Position numbers and translations under genes: made by a program. Under the pieces are notes generated by a model. That model worked only from the letters and a program-made list of their open reading frames with translations, was not told the origin of the DNA and searched no databases. 6,243 nucleotides of DNA from positions 1-6,243 of the forward strand of contig CABRZK010000150.1 in NCBI GenBank assembly GCA_902475415.1. The letters are read 5' to 3'. Source of the stretch: an uncultured Eubacterium sp. (lineage in GTDB: Bacteria > Bacillota > Clostridia > Lachnospirales > Lachnospiraceae). How positions within the stretch are numbered: position 1 is the stretch's first letter; every line of letters starts with the position of its first letter. This document shows positions 6,139 to 6,243 of the stretch, piece after piece.

Positions 6139-6218
6139 TGCTTTCCACGCTTTAATGTTCATCTCTTTACGGATTGAATACCGAGGTTAATGGAGACCTT
6201 CTTTATATAATCATATAT

Positions 6219-6232
6219 ATAGTAATTACTAT
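6219..6232. repeat. 14-base perfect palindrome in AT-rich tract
   Basis: ATAGTAATTACTAT is a perfect inverted repeat of 7-base arms. Its core AGTAATTAC also occurs at 6028-6036, about 190 bases away. It sits in a nearly pure AT tract at the window edge, where chance palindromes are common, so an operator role is only possible. Confidence 0.3.
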
Positions 6233-6243
6233 TATATATCAAT

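Larger units (their letters stand above)
5868..6243. other. AT-rich intergenic leader of the exporter operon
   Basis: No convincing coding frame is seen on either strand over these 376 bases. The stretch is clearly more AT-rich than the genes. It holds the operon's ribosome binding site, an intrinsic terminator, tandem 11-base repeats, at least two further palindromes and weak promoter candidates, listed separately. Whatever gene comes next beyond 6243 is not visible. Confidence 0.8.

Noticed and set aside
5868..6243. CRISPR array, tRNA or insertion sequence in the leader
   Set aside because: There are no regularly spaced repeats beyond the two adjacent 11-base units, no cloverleaf-like segment, and no transposase or terminal inverted repeats.

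Overview
The window looks like chromosomal DNA from a low-to-mid GC Gram-positive anaerobe of the class Clostridia, most likely Lachnospiraceae. This rests on the SerRS sequence type, strong AGGAGG ribosome binding sites, Lys-rich membrane-anchored adaptor proteins, and an ABC exporter of the MacAB/YknXYZ kind without a TolC-like partner in view. The taxonomic call is inference from protein style, not from a search.

All five genes lie on the minus strand, so transcription runs from high to low coordinates. From upstream to downstream they are: an AT-rich leader without genes (5868-6243); adaptor 1, a membrane fusion protein (4437-5867); an ABC ATPase (3751-4425); adaptor 2, a second membrane fusion protein with a large insertion (2201-3754); a MacB/FtsX-type permease (935-2185); and, after a 73-base gap that carries its own promoter-like sequence, serS (1-861, cut by the window edge).

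The four transporter genes form one tightly coupled operon. The junctions are 11 bases, a 4-base ATGA overlap, and 15 bases, and each downstream ribosome binding site sits in or against the stop region of the gene before it. The ATPase and permease should form the MacB-like core. The two adaptors are paralogues with the usual anchor, split lipoyl half-motifs, coiled-coil hairpin and beta-rich C-terminal half. They differ in a striking way: adaptor 2 has about 143 residues inserted at the hairpin tip, and adaptor 1 has an 86-residue acidic, Met-containing C-terminal tail. The substrate cannot be told from sequence.

The leader holds the most regulatory structure: a good intrinsic terminator pointing toward the operon and about 57 bases before its first start codon, a tandem 11-base repeat whose units are GTTAnTAAC palindromes, a 13-base palindrome, and two weak promoter candidates. 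This suggests a regulated, possibly attenuated, exporter operon. For three of the four transporter genes, the longest open frame begins at a codon inside, almost touching or upstream of the ribosome binding site; the starts given here are the ones placed properly after it.
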